Shown: piece after piece, positions 6,164 to 6,252 of the stretch
How the letters are laid out: every line of letters begins with the position of its first letter
Numbering within the stretch: position 1 is the first letter of the stretch
Assembly (NCBI GenBank): GCA_003446975.1
Contig: DMAP01000350.1
Location: 1 to 6,252, forward strand
Direction: 5' to 3'
Length of the DNA: 6,252 nucleotides
From: Clostridiales bacterium
GTDB lineage: Bacteria > Bacillota > Clostridia > Tissierellales > Dethiosulfatibacteraceae
Program-made: the position numbers and the translations under genes
Notes under the pieces: model-generated
Told to the model about the DNA's origin: nothing
What the model saw: the letters and a program-made list of their open reading frames with translations, nothing else
Database searches by the model: none

Positions 6164-6252
6164 TGATTATTTGTTGAAAGATAAATTTCCTTTGTTTTGG
6201 TGCAAAGGTTGTGGGAATGGAATTGTTCTTCAGGCAATCGTCAGAGCATTTC
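6150..6252 (+). CDS. korB: 2-oxoacid:ferredoxin oxidoreductase beta subunit, 3'-truncated by window edge
   Basis: The first 34 residues are visible before the window ends. They include FWCKGCGNGIVLQAI, the start of the thiamine-diphosphate-binding beta subunit; the CX2C cysteines here are characteristic of KorB, and typical relatives read WCPGCGNG. The ATG at 6150 has a strong GGAGG (6139-6143) six bases upstream, and the gene overlaps the end of korA by 14 bp. KorB binds thiamine diphosphate and pairs with KorA in the active site. A gamma subunit gene (korC) is expected next, giving the common D-A-B-C order. The partial sequence is short, but the motif and position make the call firm. Confidence 0.9.
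   Translation, partial: MTDYNDYLLKDKFPLFWCKGCGNGIVLQAIVRAF

Overview
The window is an AT-rich, tightly packed bacterial metabolic locus with every gene on the + strand. The bacterium looks like an anaerobic fermenter, most likely a low-GC Firmicute of the Clostridia/Tissierellia type. The reasons are frequent AGA and ATA codons, strong GAGGTG-type Shine-Dalgarno sequences, overlapping genes, and two oxygen-sensitive enzymes that use ferredoxin (a tungsten aldehyde oxidoreductase and a 2-oxoacid:ferredoxin oxidoreductase). The taxon is inferred; no rRNA or other marker is present.

Layout: (1) 2-1759, a tungsten-dependent aldehyde:ferredoxin oxidoreductase that has lost its N-terminus at the window edge; (2) 1769-2953, a fold-type I PLP aminotransferase of the 2-aminoadipate/aromatic (LysN-like) group; (3) 2946-4700, an amidohydrolase of the N-acyl-D-amino-acid deacylase family. 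These three are separated by 9 bp and by an 8-bp overlap, so they look like one operon whose promoter lies upstream of the window. (4) 4701-4833 is the only real intergenic gap. It holds a near-perfect sigma-54 (-24/-12) promoter and, about 110 bp upstream of the predicted transcription start, an inverted-repeat element that could bind the required activator. (5) 4834-6252 holds korD, korA and the start of korB, a 2-oxoacid:ferredoxin oxidoreductase operon with translationally coupled genes that runs off the right edge.

Taken together, the genes can be read as a ferredoxin-linked amino-acid fermentation module. The deacylase would free an amino acid from an N-acyl derivative, and the aminotransferase would turn it into a 2-oxoacid. 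KorDAB(C) would oxidise the 2-oxoacid to an acyl-CoA with reduced ferredoxin, and the aldehyde oxidoreductase would handle the aldehyde made by side decarboxylation or by interconversion with the acid. The individual families are clear from sequence. The joint pathway, its substrate and the activator are inference. No mobile element, CRISPR array, tRNA or rRNA was seen.
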